From: Planomicrobium soli
Lineage (GTDB): Bacteria > Bacillota > Bacilli > Bacillales_A > Planococcaceae
Assembly (NCBI RefSeq): GCF_003014655.1
Contig: NZ_PYAT01000007.1
Coordinates: forward strand, 1 to 64,000
Reading direction: 5' to 3'
Length of the DNA: 64,000 bases
Shown here in pieces: positions 44,494 through 53,770 of this stretch. The notes beneath the pieces are model-generated. The model did not search any database, had not been told where the DNA came from, and saw only the letters and a list, made by a program, of their open reading frames with translations. The translations under genes were made by a program, and so were the position numbers. Position 1 is the first letter of the stretch. Each line of letters begins with the position of its first letter.

Positions 44494-45750
44494 ATGGGAA
44501 CTCAAACCGTGCCAAACCGCACCATTGCCTGCATCGACATGCGCAGCTTCTATGCCAGCTGTGCAGCGGTGGAGAAGGGGCTTGATCCGCTGCAAGCATA
44601 TATCGCCGTCGTTGGAAACCAGGACCGGAAGGGGAGCGTCGTGCTGGCGGCCTCGCCCCGCATGAAGAAGGATTTCAGCGTGAAGACCGGCACCCGGCTG
44701 TTCGAAATTCCGGACGATTCGCGCATCCTCCTAGTTGAACCGAAGATGGGGTTCTTTCTGCGGGTGTCGCTGGCAATCACGGAGCTACTCATGGAGTTCG
44801 TGCCGAAGGAGTCAGTGCACGTCTACAGCGTGGACGAGAGCTTCATTGACCTCACGCATGTCGAAGCGCTGTGGGGGAAGCCGGAAACGGTCGTCCGCCA
44901 TATCCAGGACGCGCTCATCTGGCAATTCGGCCTGCCTTCGGCTGTCGGCTTGGGGCCGAATATGTTGCTGGCGAAGCTGGCGTTGGACTTGGAGGCGAAG
45001 AAGACAGGATTTGCCGAATGGACGCACGAGGACGTGCCTAAGAAACTGTGGCCAGTGGCACCGCTGAGTAAGATGTGGGGCATCGGTTCACGGACGGAGC
45101 GGACGTTAAACGGCATGGGCATCTTCTCGGTGGGGGACTTGGCACAGGCGGAGCTGTCCGTACTCGAGGACCGGTTCGGCATTCTGGGGCATCAGCTCTA
45201 CCAGCACGCGCACGGTATCGACTTCTCCCAACTGGGCGCGTTGCTGCTTGAGGGGCAGGTCAGCTACGGGAAAGGGCAGATCCTCTACCGGGATTACGTC
45301 GAAGAGGCGGAAATCATGACGATCATTCTCGAGATGTGTGAGGATGTCGCCATGCGGGCCCGTGTGGCACGGAAGGCCGGACGGACAATCCACCTGTCAA
45401 TCGGCTACAGCAAGACCGCTTTCGGCGGCGGATTCTCCCGCTCCCAGTCGATTGACGAAGCGACCAATGAGACGATGAAAATCTATAAAGTCTGCCAGGA
45501 ACTTTTCCAGAAGTTCCACCAGGACAAGCCGGTCCGGCAGGTTTCCCTCTCCATCACGAACCTGGAGGACGAGTCGAGCATGCAGCTGAGCTTGTTCGAG
45601 GCACGGAAGTGGGAGAAGCGGAAAGTGGGCGCCGCCATGGATTCCATACGGGAAAAGTACGGCTATTCGGCGGTTTACCGCGCAGTGTCCGGAACTGAGG
45701 CGGGAACGGCGATTGCACGGACACATTTAATCGGAGGTCACCAAAAGTAA
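44494..45750 (+). CDS. uvrX: Y-family DNA polymerase, UvrX/YqjW type (418 aa)
   Basis: Error-prone lesion-bypass polymerase. Palm-domain carboxylates are in IACIDMRSFYASC and YSVDESFIDLT. VGLGPNMLLAKLALDLEAK and the helix-hairpin-helix MWGIGSRTERTLNGMGIFSV follow. The C-terminus has QLSLFEA, a likely beta-clamp binding motif. GTG 44488 is too close to AGGGGG, so I start at ATG 44494. SOS control is supported by the LexA box. Its stop marks the left edge of the AT-rich island. Confidence 0.92.
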   Translation: MGTQTVPNRTIACIDMRSFYASCAAVEKGLDPLQAYIAVVGNQDRKGSVVLAASPRMKKDFSVKTGTRLFEIPDDSRILLVEPKMGFFLRVSLAITELLMEFVPKESVHVYSVDESFIDLTHVEALWGKPETVVRHIQDALIWQFGLPSAVGLGPNMLLAKLALDLEAKKTGFAEWTHEDVPKKLWPVAPLSKMWGIGSRTERTLNGMGIFSVGDLAQAELSVLEDRFGILGHQLYQHAHGIDFSQLGALLLEGQVSYGKGQILYRDYVEEAEIMTIILEMCEDVAMRARVARKAGRTIHLSIGYSKTAFGGGFSRSQSIDEATNETMKIYKVCQELFQKFHQDKPVRQVSLSITNLEDESSMQLSLFEARKWEKRKVGAAMDSIREKYGYSAVYRAVSGTEAGTAIARTHLIGGHQK

Positions 45751-45994
45751 TAGTTAAGTATTATATAAAAATCAAGAAGAGAGAAAAAAATATGCCTGCT
45801 CAAGAGTGAAAATATAAAATTGATTAATAACTGTTATTACGTCTTTAGACTTATTAAAAAATACTAGACAGTGGAAAATATTTCTTATTAAATATATCAT
45901 TTGGTAGGTACTTTTGATAATATAAAGTTAATAGTTTTTTTAGATTCAAGTTATTATTCTGATTATTTAAACTTTTTGGAGGGGAGACGAATCT

Positions 45995-47548
45995 ATGGAA
46001 CTGGTAGAAGAAAAGTTTCTTTTAGAAGTTAAAAGTAAATTGAATAATTTTATGGGTATGTCTTTTGAGGAAATAGCATTTGAAGTTGGAATAAACCCGG
46101 ATCTAATCTCTTCAAAATTATCTATCGTGACCTTATTGAATAAAATGTTAGAACATGTAGAAGTAACTAAGCCATCTTTAGTAGAAGTAGTAAAGCCGAT
46201 GAAATTTTCAATAAAAACGGTGCGTTTAGAGGAAAGTGGAAAACCTAAAGAATCCATGTCCTTTGAGCAAGTAGACTTTTTAAAACTTTCAACAGAAAAA
46301 TGGGAAACAAGTTTTCTAAGGGAGAAATTGAATAAGACGCTTTTTTTATTTCTAGTTTTTCAATATCAAAAACAAACTGATAACTCTAATATTCTTATTT
46401 TCAGAGGTGCTAAGTTTTGGAAGATGCCAGTTGCCGCTCTTAATACCGAAGTGAAAGAAATGTGGGAAAAGACTAAAGGTATAGTGAATGAGGGCGTAAA
46501 GATAGAAGAAGTCAAAATTGGTAAAGGAAGCGTTATTAAGAATAATTTGCCAGGTATATCAGATAATCGAATTGTCCATCTTCGTCCTAAAGCAAAAGAT
46601 GCAAATGATAAAGTTGAATTACCATCAGGCCATTTGATCACTAAGCAAGCTTATTGGATTAACGGTAGTTATATTGGCGAAATTTTAAAAGATATGCCGG
46701 CACTTAATCGTAAGGAAAAGAAAAAAGGGTGTACTTATAAAGAACTACCTATTGAAGAACTTGAATTTTTAAGAAACAAACTGACTCAAAAAGCATATAC
46801 AGTTCAGGAATTTTTGGAGATAGCAAAACAAACCATATCTGGCTTTGAAGAAACGCATATAAATACGAAGAACCTCTCGAAAATACAATTTACAATTGAG
46901 AGCCTTTTTATTCTGTCTAACGAAGTTGAAAATATAGACTCCTATCTAGATAATCTTATTTTTGAAGATAGTTACTTTAAAGTGCCGGACAACATGATTT
47001 TTAAATCTGGCTATGTTAAGCGTAAAATCGAAAACTTTGAAAATGCCTATAAACTATTGAAAGTGGAGGATAGTATATATATCACTAATAAAAATTTTGA
47101 AAGAGATGGGTTAGAAAAGGATACTCTTCTATCTTACAAAGAAGCTGTCGAAAATTTCGTTAATCCAAATACTTTCTTTACTCTAACTACATTATCAAAT
47201 GGAGGATTTGAGCACGTTTTAGAGGAGTATGGTTTTGATAACATTTTCTATGAAGCGATATTAAAACGCCCAGGACGGCTAAAGTTTTTAAAAATCGCTA
47301 ATACGGTTGTCTTTACAAAGTCGAAACGAAGTATAGATATAAACGATTTCATATCTTTTATATTAGAAGGACGTGATGTAATTAGTGTTGATAGCTTCAT
47401 ATCAAATGTTTTTTCAAAGTGTAATATAAAAATGAATTATGAGCATGCGATTAAACTAATGAAGTCTTCAAATTATTTTTATTCGAATGAAATGGAGAGG
47501 CTCTTTAGGGACAAAGAAACTTTTTATACTAATATTTATGGCAGATAA
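45995..47548 (+). CDS. Sau3AI C-terminal-half-like protein with novel C-terminal module (517 aa)
   Basis: Residues about 5-235 match the MutH/Sau3AI fold in its second-half form: SIKTVRLEESGKPKESMSF (72-90), KFWKMPVAALNTEVKEMWEK (140-159), then NNLPGISDNRIVHLRPKAKD and LITKQAYWING. In Sau3AI this half binds GATC but is not catalytic, and here too the ExK active-site Glu is replaced (FSIK instead of IELK). Residues 256-517 form a module shared with the next protein. First gene of the cassette. Start ATG after GGAGGGGAG. A GATC-recognition role is inferred; nuclease activity looks unlikely. Confidence 0.7.
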   Translation: MELVEEKFLLEVKSKLNNFMGMSFEEIAFEVGINPDLISSKLSIVTLLNKMLEHVEVTKPSLVEVVKPMKFSIKTVRLEESGKPKESMSFEQVDFLKLSTEKWETSFLREKLNKTLFLFLVFQYQKQTDNSNILIFRGAKFWKMPVAALNTEVKEMWEKTKGIVNEGVKIEEVKIGKGSVIKNNLPGISDNRIVHLRPKAKDANDKVELPSGHLITKQAYWINGSYIGEILKDMPALNRKEKKKGCTYKELPIEELEFLRNKLTQKAYTVQEFLEIAKQTISGFEETHINTKNLSKIQFTIESLFILSNEVENIDSYLDNLIFEDSYFKVPDNMIFKSGYVKRKIENFENAYKLLKVEDSIYITNKNFERDGLEKDTLLSYKEAVENFVNPNTFFTLTTLSNGGFEHVLEEYGFDNIFYEAILKRPGRLKFLKIANTVVFTKSKRSIDINDFISFILEGRDVISVDSFISNVFSKCNIKMNYEHAIKLMKSSNYFYSNEMERLFRDKETFYTNIYGR

Positions 47549-47562
47549 GAAAAGGTGATAGC

Positions 47563-49950
47563 ATGTATGACTTGTATGTTCTTTGTAATCATGGAATCTC
47601 ACTAAATGTTGTAAGGATTTTGAATAGAGATGGATTTAGTCTTAATGATTTTTTCAATTATAGCGATACTGTAATTATATTGGGACATAGAAAACCAAAA
47701 TTAGTAAATGATATAAAAAATATTCTTCCTCTATTAACTGAAAAAGAAATAAAAAATAATCTTTATCAGCTTACTCATGAAGGCTTAACTGAAAGAGTAA
47801 TACAAAACATGATAGGTTTGAATATTTCATATGAGGATTTAAGTGGGCTTACGGCTGAAAGATTCATTGAGATGAAGGAAGGAAATAGGGAAAAGACGTT
47901 TCAAAAAATTATGAAATCGTATGAGACAGTAGAAAAAAATAAAGGAAGAACGCCATTTTCGGAAATTAGGGATTATGTGAATCAGTTTCTTTCAAAGTTC
48001 TCGATAGACGAATTGATTTCTTTTGAAAACCTTCAAGAGATTATAAAAAGAGAGTTTAAATTAGAGGGAGACGAACTGAAGGCTACTGTCGAGGCGCTTT
48101 TGCAAGTGGAATGGATACACCAGTGCGAATCGGGAATCCGTAAAAAATATCCTACTCTGAGTGACTATCTAAAGGGTGACTTTAAAGATAAAGAAGTATT
48201 TATGGGAAGACTTGAAGGAAAAACGTTATATGAATTGTCTGTGGAATATGGTTACTCAAGACAAGGAATTCGGAATATTGAAATTAGAGTAATAAAAAAA
48301 ATGCCGGAATTTGAAGAGGATAAAAGATATTCCATGATTTTTAAGAAATATAATATGGATTTGGATTTGTTCTGCAAATTATTCAATGAGCCTCTCGAAA
48401 CTTATAATTATTTGAGTTGTAAATATCAAAAAGGCAATCAATCCGTTCTATCGGATGTCACTGCTTCAATTTTCAACAAAACTCAACAGAAACTAATATT
48501 AAGACAGTACGACTCTTATTTGAATAAAGAAGGAGTTGTAGAGGGGATTTCAAAATCAACAATTTTCAATGAAGTCATATATGAATATGCAGTAAATCCA
48601 GTCACAGATACAGAAATTTTTCCTAAATACAATGCTTATATAGAAGAACATAATTTACCCCTGCCTCTCTTGGTGAATCCGGAATCAATAAGAGGGTTAA
48701 GCGATAGATGTCAGTTGCTTCTAAAGGGTAAGGGTAATACTTATCGTTACTATGACTATGATTTGATCGATGAAAATGTCTTGTCAACGTTAAAGAGTAT
48801 CATTCCATTGGAGGACGGGATTTATAGTATGAGAAAACTATTCAAAGAAAATCCTGAAATCATGGTAGAGATAGATATAAAAACAGAATATGAACTACAT
48901 AATCTCTACAGACGGTTAATTCAGTCTGACGAACTTATTTATACGAGAATGCCTGAGTTCTCCATAGGAGAAATCGATAAAAGTAAGTTTTTACTTAAAC
49001 TGATTCATGAACAAGCTCCTATCCATATTCGAGACTTCGCTGAATACGTCGAAGAGGTATATGGTTTAAGACAAGATTCTTTGACTAGTTATATTATAAG
49101 TAACTTAAATGAATACATTCATGACAATGTCCTGAAAGTAGACTATATGCTCTTAGGCTCTAAGGAGTTGGAATGTTTAAAATCACTTATGGCAAAGTCG
49201 ATCTATACTGTAGACGAAGTGGAAAGAATTGGACAGTCGATTGACAAAGACTTTGGAGAGAAATTTCTGAACAACATGAACTTGTTCAAAGTGGAATATT
49301 CCTTAAGAGGAAACTATGTTTTAAAAAGTGAATATGGAAGCGTTGAAAGATATTTTATTGAAATGATATCTTCTTTAGACTACTTCATTAAAAGAAAACT
49401 ACCGATTTACGAATCATCCGTTTTCAAAAAAGTAATATATGATGCTGAAAAGGATTTCAGGCTAGTGAAGATAGAAGAGGACATGTATATCACTGAAAAA
49501 AAATTAGCGGAAGCTGGAATAACAAAAACTGATTTCCTTAATTTTAGGGACTTTTTGTCAGAGTTTATAAATGGAAAATCATACTTTACCTTACATTCAT
49601 TGAAGAAAGCTGGATTCAGTCATTACCTGGAAGAATTAGGTTTCTCTGAGATTTTCTATGAACGCATAGTATGGTCTTTTAACGGCATTAATTCGATTAG
49701 AACGGCTTCAGGATATATTTTTAAATTCACCGATGAAATCATCACTCTTAGGATGTTCCTGGCAGAACAAGTCAAAAAGATGGAAGTCATATCTGTAGAT
49801 AAACTACAGGAATATTTAAAAGATGAATTTGGCATTGAGATGGAAGAATATAAATTACTATACTTGCTTAGAGAAACCGGCATCTTTTATTCCGAGGAAC
49901 TAAGGAAATTGTATTTAAACAAAGAGAATTTTTACGAGGAGGTCTTTTAA
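47563..49950 (+). CDS. Large protein with sigma-region-4-like HTH and shared C-terminal module (795 aa)
   Basis: I do not recognise the whole protein. Residues about 211-248 (EGKTLYELSVEYGYSRQGIR, then NIEIRVIKKMP) look like the sigma-70 region 4 helix-turn-helix. Before it lie helical segments that may be helix-hairpin-helix or winged-helix units. Between 300 and 530 the sequence seems to be repeated small helical domains. Residues 536-795 are homologous to 256-517 of the preceding protein, with 54 identities in 168 ungapped positions by hand. It begins 14 bases after that gene, with GAAAAGGTG before ATG. No membrane span. Likely a DNA-binding or scaffold component. Confidence 0.6.
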   Translation: MYDLYVLCNHGISLNVVRILNRDGFSLNDFFNYSDTVIILGHRKPKLVNDIKNILPLLTEKEIKNNLYQLTHEGLTERVIQNMIGLNISYEDLSGLTAERFIEMKEGNREKTFQKIMKSYETVEKNKGRTPFSEIRDYVNQFLSKFSIDELISFENLQEIIKREFKLEGDELKATVEALLQVEWIHQCESGIRKKYPTLSDYLKGDFKDKEVFMGRLEGKTLYELSVEYGYSRQGIRNIEIRVIKKMPEFEEDKRYSMIFKKYNMDLDLFCKLFNEPLETYNYLSCKYQKGNQSVLSDVTASIFNKTQQKLILRQYDSYLNKEGVVEGISKSTIFNEVIYEYAVNPVTDTEIFPKYNAYIEEHNLPLPLLVNPESIRGLSDRCQLLLKGKGNTYRYYDYDLIDENVLSTLKSIIPLEDGIYSMRKLFKENPEIMVEIDIKTEYELHNLYRRLIQSDELIYTRMPEFSIGEIDKSKFLLKLIHEQAPIHIRDFAEYVEEVYGLRQDSLTSYIISNLNEYIHDNVLKVDYMLLGSKELECLKSLMAKSIYTVDEVERIGQSIDKDFGEKFLNNMNLFKVEYSLRGNYVLKSEYGSVERYFIEMISSLDYFIKRKLPIYESSVFKKVIYDAEKDFRLVKIEEDMYITEKKLAEAGITKTDFLNFRDFLSEFINGKSYFTLHSLKKAGFSHYLEELGFSEIFYERIVWSFNGINSIRTASGYIFKFTDEIITLRMFLAEQVKKMEVISVDKLQEYLKDEFGIEMEEYKLLYLLRETGIFYSEELRKLYLNKENFYEEVF

Positions 49951-49951
49951 G

Positions 49952-51157
49952 ATGACAATAAATTTATTAGATTTGATTGGGAAGGATATAGCAAAAACCA
50001 CTGGTACAAGAAAATTGACAATTAAGGGTGCGACAAAAAATTACGAGGTATACCGCATACCGTTAAACTATCTATTTTATAATGATCAAAACGGACGTAT
50101 AGCGACATGGATTAGTAAGCATATTGCCGAAAATAAAGATTTAAACCTTGAAGACAAGGAAACTTACAACGAAATTCTACACAACTTCATAAAAGATTCG
50201 AACGAAAATGCATTGAAAAAAACAAAGGCAAATATTAAATTGTTTGGTCAACGTGTAGCAGGAGTTGTATTGAAAAATGGAAGAATCATAGATGGCAATC
50301 GTCGCTTTACATGCTTACGTGAATTAGCTGAAGAAGGTGGAGATTACTATTTTGAAGCTGTGATTCTGGATACAGACAGTGGTATATCCCCTAAAGATAT
50401 AAAAAGGCTGGAACTGAATCTGCAGCACGCTGAAGAGCAACCAGTAGATTACAATCCCATAGACAATTTGGTAGACATTTACAGAGATTTGGTGCTTGAA
50501 AAAACATTTACCGTACAAGAATATGCAACTAATGTGAATGAAAAGAAAAACGATATTGAGAAATTGTTGAAGAAGGCCACTTTGATGGTTGAGTTTTTGG
50601 ATTTTATCGATGCAAGTGGCAAATACTATATTGCGCGTGAAATGAATTTAGACGGCCCATTACAAGAGATTTTAGCTATTGTGAACCGTGTTGATGAAGA
50701 GAAGCGGGAAGACACAAAAAGCGCACTATTTACAGCTTTGCTGACGTCTCAAGGCGGAGACCTGACACGTTATATACGGGATATCGGCAAGAATATTATA
50801 AACACTAGAAATATAGACGATTTTTTAGAAGAGTATGAAGAAATCGTTGAAAAAGTATACGAGACTTTTCAGGAAGAGGAAGAAGTGGAACTTAAAACTA
50901 TAAATGAAAAAATCTCAACTAATAAGGAATTGAAAGAAAAAAGCAGCAAGACAATTGAAAAGAAAATTGATGCCAACAGATTAGAAAATGCCAGAAGCAA
51001 ACCAGTGGAGCTGTTGAATAAAGCATTAGTTGCTTTGGATGCGATCGATGCAGAGATAGTGGGACGGATGGATGAAGAAAATAAACAGGAATTTGAAGAT
51101 GTTTTGAATAAAATTGAGGAATCGATTAATATGTTTGGTCGGAAGTTGAATGTTTAA
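49952..51157 (+). CDS. ParB/Srx-like protein (401 aa)
   Basis: Residues 30-125 carry ParB-like signs: YRIPLNYLFYNDQNGRIATW (34-53) and GVVLKNGRIIDGNRRFTCLR (104-123), where DGNRR parallels the nucleotide-binding box of ParB N-domains. A helical middle follows, then an acidic coiled-coil-like C-terminus (EEEEEVELKTINEKISTNKE region). ParB-fold proteins in defence islands often act as ATP/CTP-dependent switches; that is family knowledge, not shown here. Begins one base after the previous stop, with GAGGAGGT inside that gene, and overlaps the next gene by eight bases. Confidence 0.65.
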   Translation: MTINLLDLIGKDIAKTTGTRKLTIKGATKNYEVYRIPLNYLFYNDQNGRIATWISKHIAENKDLNLEDKETYNEILHNFIKDSNENALKKTKANIKLFGQRVAGVVLKNGRIIDGNRRFTCLRELAEEGGDYYFEAVILDTDSGISPKDIKRLELNLQHAEEQPVDYNPIDNLVDIYRDLVLEKTFTVQEYATNVNEKKNDIEKLLKKATLMVEFLDFIDASGKYYIAREMNLDGPLQEILAIVNRVDEEKREDTKSALFTALLTSQGGDLTRYIRDIGKNIINTRNIDDFLEEYEEIVEKVYETFQEEEEVELKTINEKISTNKELKEKSSKTIEKKIDANRLENARSKPVELLNKALVALDAIDAEIVGRMDEENKQEFEDVLNKIEESINMFGRKLNV

Positions 51158-53699
51158 TGAACTTCTCTTGAAGTCGACTTACTACACCACGACTTCCGAT
51201 ATTACTGAAGAATTCTATAATCCAGTTTTATCAATGGCGGTGAAGTATGACCGGGTAAGTGGGTATTTTAGTTCGAAGGCTTTTGCTGCATATTCAAAGG
51301 GTCTTGAGGGGCTTGTGAAAAATAATGGTCGTTTTCGGCTTATCATTTCAGAAGAAATTAGTGAAAGCGATTTTGAGCTAATCAAGAATGGATATGATTT
51401 ACGTGAGAAGCTAATAAGCAATCTATCGAAAAAACTAAATGAAGAACTTTTGCCGGAAGAAAAGAAGAACTTCTATAATTTAGCTCATCTTATTGCTACT
51501 GGGTATGTAGATATTAAAATCGGCTTCAAGAAAGGAGGCTTATTCCACTCCAAATTCGGAGTCTGTGAAGATGCTGACCAGAATTTGATTTACTTCACTG
51601 GTTCTAATAACGAAACCCAAGCTGCTATAAATCACAACTATGAATCATTTGATTTAACTACCTCATGGCTATCGTCCGCCTTCGATCAGCAAAAGATATT
51701 TCAAGCTAAGGATGAATTTGAAAAATTATGGAATAATAAAGCTCAAGGTTTAAATGTTTTCATAAAAGAAATTGATGAAATCATAAAACGAAAAATTATT
51801 CAATATGACAAAGGGAGGCTTATTTTGGATGTGGAGATGCTTGAAGAAGATTGCTTGATATTAACTCTGGAAGAGGACAATCTTGTCCTTCAGGATAATT
51901 TGGTCTCATACGAAATAAATCCAAAAGACTTTGCTATAGCAAAAAAATTAAAGAGTTATTTTGACGGCGGGTTTCCAAATTTCCGTAATGATTTAACTTA
52001 TATCGACATTAGAAGAATTATTACCATCTTCAATGATTATTCGGCAAAAAAAAGCTTCAGGTTTGTGGTAAGTAAAAAACTTTTGGATTATATTGATAAG
52101 CAGCAGTACTGGATTGAAGAACGCTCTCATTATGGGTTATTCATAAAAAACAAAGACCCTAAGATTATAAGCGATTTCAAAAAGTTTGAATCGATTGTCA
52201 TGCAAGAGTTGAAACGTCCGTTGAGAGAGCAGCAAATGTGGAGCGCTTTTTACATGCATCAAATGAAGAAAAGTGCAAACTTCTCAGTACCGGGTTCTGG
52301 AAAAACTTCCATGATTTACGGCTTATTTGCATATCTCAATTCTTCTGAAATAAACCGTGTAGATAAAATAATCATGATTGGCCCTAAAAATTCCTTTTTG
52401 TCATGGAAATTGGAGTTCCAAGAGAATTTTGGGGACAAGAAAACTTTAAAAGTTCTTGATATCCATGAAGAGGAAGGGGCGGAAGTGCAATTAAGGATAA
52501 ATAGTGCCAGTAAGAATTTGATTCTTATCAATTATGAATCCTTACCGAAATATGAATCGGCATTGAGAGAAATTTTAGATGATCGAACAATATTAGTGTT
52601 TGATGAGGTGCATAAAGTTAAGGGACTAAAAAGCAAACGTGCAGAAGTGGCGAAGCGGATATCTGAAAAGCCCTCTTTCAAATTTGTCCTAACTGGGACA
52701 CCTATACCAAACACGTATCAAGATATTTACAATTTCTTAAATATACTCTATGCCGAAGAATATAAAATGTTCTTTAATTTTCAACCGAATTCATTAAAGA
52801 ACCCAACTTCTTCAGAAATTCAAGAGATAAATGAAAAGTTATATCCATTCTTTTGGAGAACGACGAAAAAGCAGCTGCAAGTACCGGATGCCAATTCAGA
52901 CCGAATAATTAAACTGAATATGAACGAAAATGAACAAGCGATAATTGATTTATTATATCAAAAATATGGAAGGTCACCTTTCCATCTTTACATCCGTCTT
53001 ATACAAGCTTCTACAAATCCAGAGTTACTAATGAAATCGATAGATGCAATAGAGATTTATGGAGAAGAAGATGATTCGGATTGGTACAACCAATTTGGTG
53101 GAGATGTTGTAAGATTTTCGGAAGATGAAATTAATTTGATTCGAAAAGTTTCAACAACAAATAAGTATCAACAAGCAGTCGAGCTTGCGACTAGTTTAGT
53201 CAATAATAGTAAACAAGCTATAATATGGTGTATTTTTGTAAATACTATTGATAAACTGCATCGTGATTTAAGTGCAAGAGGAATAAGTGTTGCTGTAATC
53301 TATGGAAGTACACCTCAGCAAGAGCGTGATGAGATTATTCAAAGCTTTAAAAGAGAAGAGATAGAAGTATTGATTACAAATCCGCATACTCTTGCGGAAT
53401 CCGTTTCTCTGCACAAAACATGCCACGATGCTATATATCTGGAATACTCTTTTAATCTCACTCATATGCTCCAATCAAGAGACCGCATCCATCGCTTAGG
53501 CCTGACAGGTGATCAGTATACTCAGTATTACTATCTAATGTTAGAAAGTGGACACGACCAAAGAAATACAATTGATGAAAAAATTTATACTCGTTTAAAG
53601 GAAAAAGAACAACGAATGCTGGAGGCAATTGAAGGTGATGTTCTATCACCAGAGCCGAGAAGCGACGAAGAAGATATTCTTTCACTATTTAAGTTATAA
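51150..53699 (+). CDS. Phospholipase D-like / SNF2 helicase fusion (849 aa)
   Basis: Residues 1-200 are a PLD-like domain: VKYDRVSGYFSSKAF, FHSKFGVCED (H133, K135, D141) and FTGSNNETQAAIN (149-161). Residues 350-849 are a superfamily 2 SNF2-type motor: SVPGSGKTSM (Walker A, 379-388), LVFDEVHKVKG (Walker B, DEVH 485-488), FVLTGTPIP, and helicase-C motifs including MLQSRDRIHRLGLTGDQ. The usual SNF2 Walker box (DEMGLGKT) is replaced by VPGSGKT. PLD-helicase pairs occur in DISARM and other phage-defence systems. Last gene of the cassette, followed by a terminator. Predicted nuclease/translocase effector. Confidence 0.82.
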   Translation: MFNELLLKSTYYTTTSDITEEFYNPVLSMAVKYDRVSGYFSSKAFAAYSKGLEGLVKNNGRFRLIISEEISESDFELIKNGYDLREKLISNLSKKLNEELLPEEKKNFYNLAHLIATGYVDIKIGFKKGGLFHSKFGVCEDADQNLIYFTGSNNETQAAINHNYESFDLTTSWLSSAFDQQKIFQAKDEFEKLWNNKAQGLNVFIKEIDEIIKRKIIQYDKGRLILDVEMLEEDCLILTLEEDNLVLQDNLVSYEINPKDFAIAKKLKSYFDGGFPNFRNDLTYIDIRRIITIFNDYSAKKSFRFVVSKKLLDYIDKQQYWIEERSHYGLFIKNKDPKIISDFKKFESIVMQELKRPLREQQMWSAFYMHQMKKSANFSVPGSGKTSMIYGLFAYLNSSEINRVDKIIMIGPKNSFLSWKLEFQENFGDKKTLKVLDIHEEEGAEVQLRINSASKNLILINYESLPKYESALREILDDRTILVFDEVHKVKGLKSKRAEVAKRISEKPSFKFVLTGTPIPNTYQDIYNFLNILYAEEYKMFFNFQPNSLKNPTSSEIQEINEKLYPFFWRTTKKQLQVPDANSDRIIKLNMNENEQAIIDLLYQKYGRSPFHLYIRLIQASTNPELLMKSIDAIEIYGEEDDSDWYNQFGGDVVRFSEDEINLIRKVSTTNKYQQAVELATSLVNNSKQAIIWCIFVNTIDKLHRDLSARGISVAVIYGSTPQQERDEIIQSFKREEIEVLITNPHTLAESVSLHKTCHDAIYLEYSFNLTHMLQSRDRIHRLGLTGDQYTQYYYLMLESGHDQRNTIDEKIYTRLKEKEQRMLEAIEGDVLSPEPRSDEEDILSLFKL

Positions 53700-53727
53700 T
53701 ATACAAACTGAAAATATTTAAAGAAAA

Positions 53728-53770
53728 ATAAAGAACGGGAAGCATTTGGCTTCCTGTTCTTTATTTTTTT
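53728..53770. terminator. Bidirectional terminator between cassette and BstYI-like gene
   Basis: AAAGAACGGGAAGC (53730-53743), loop ATTTG, GCTTCCTGTTCTTT (53749-53762), then a T-run. The hairpin is flanked by A- and T-runs on the two sides. Confidence 0.88.
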
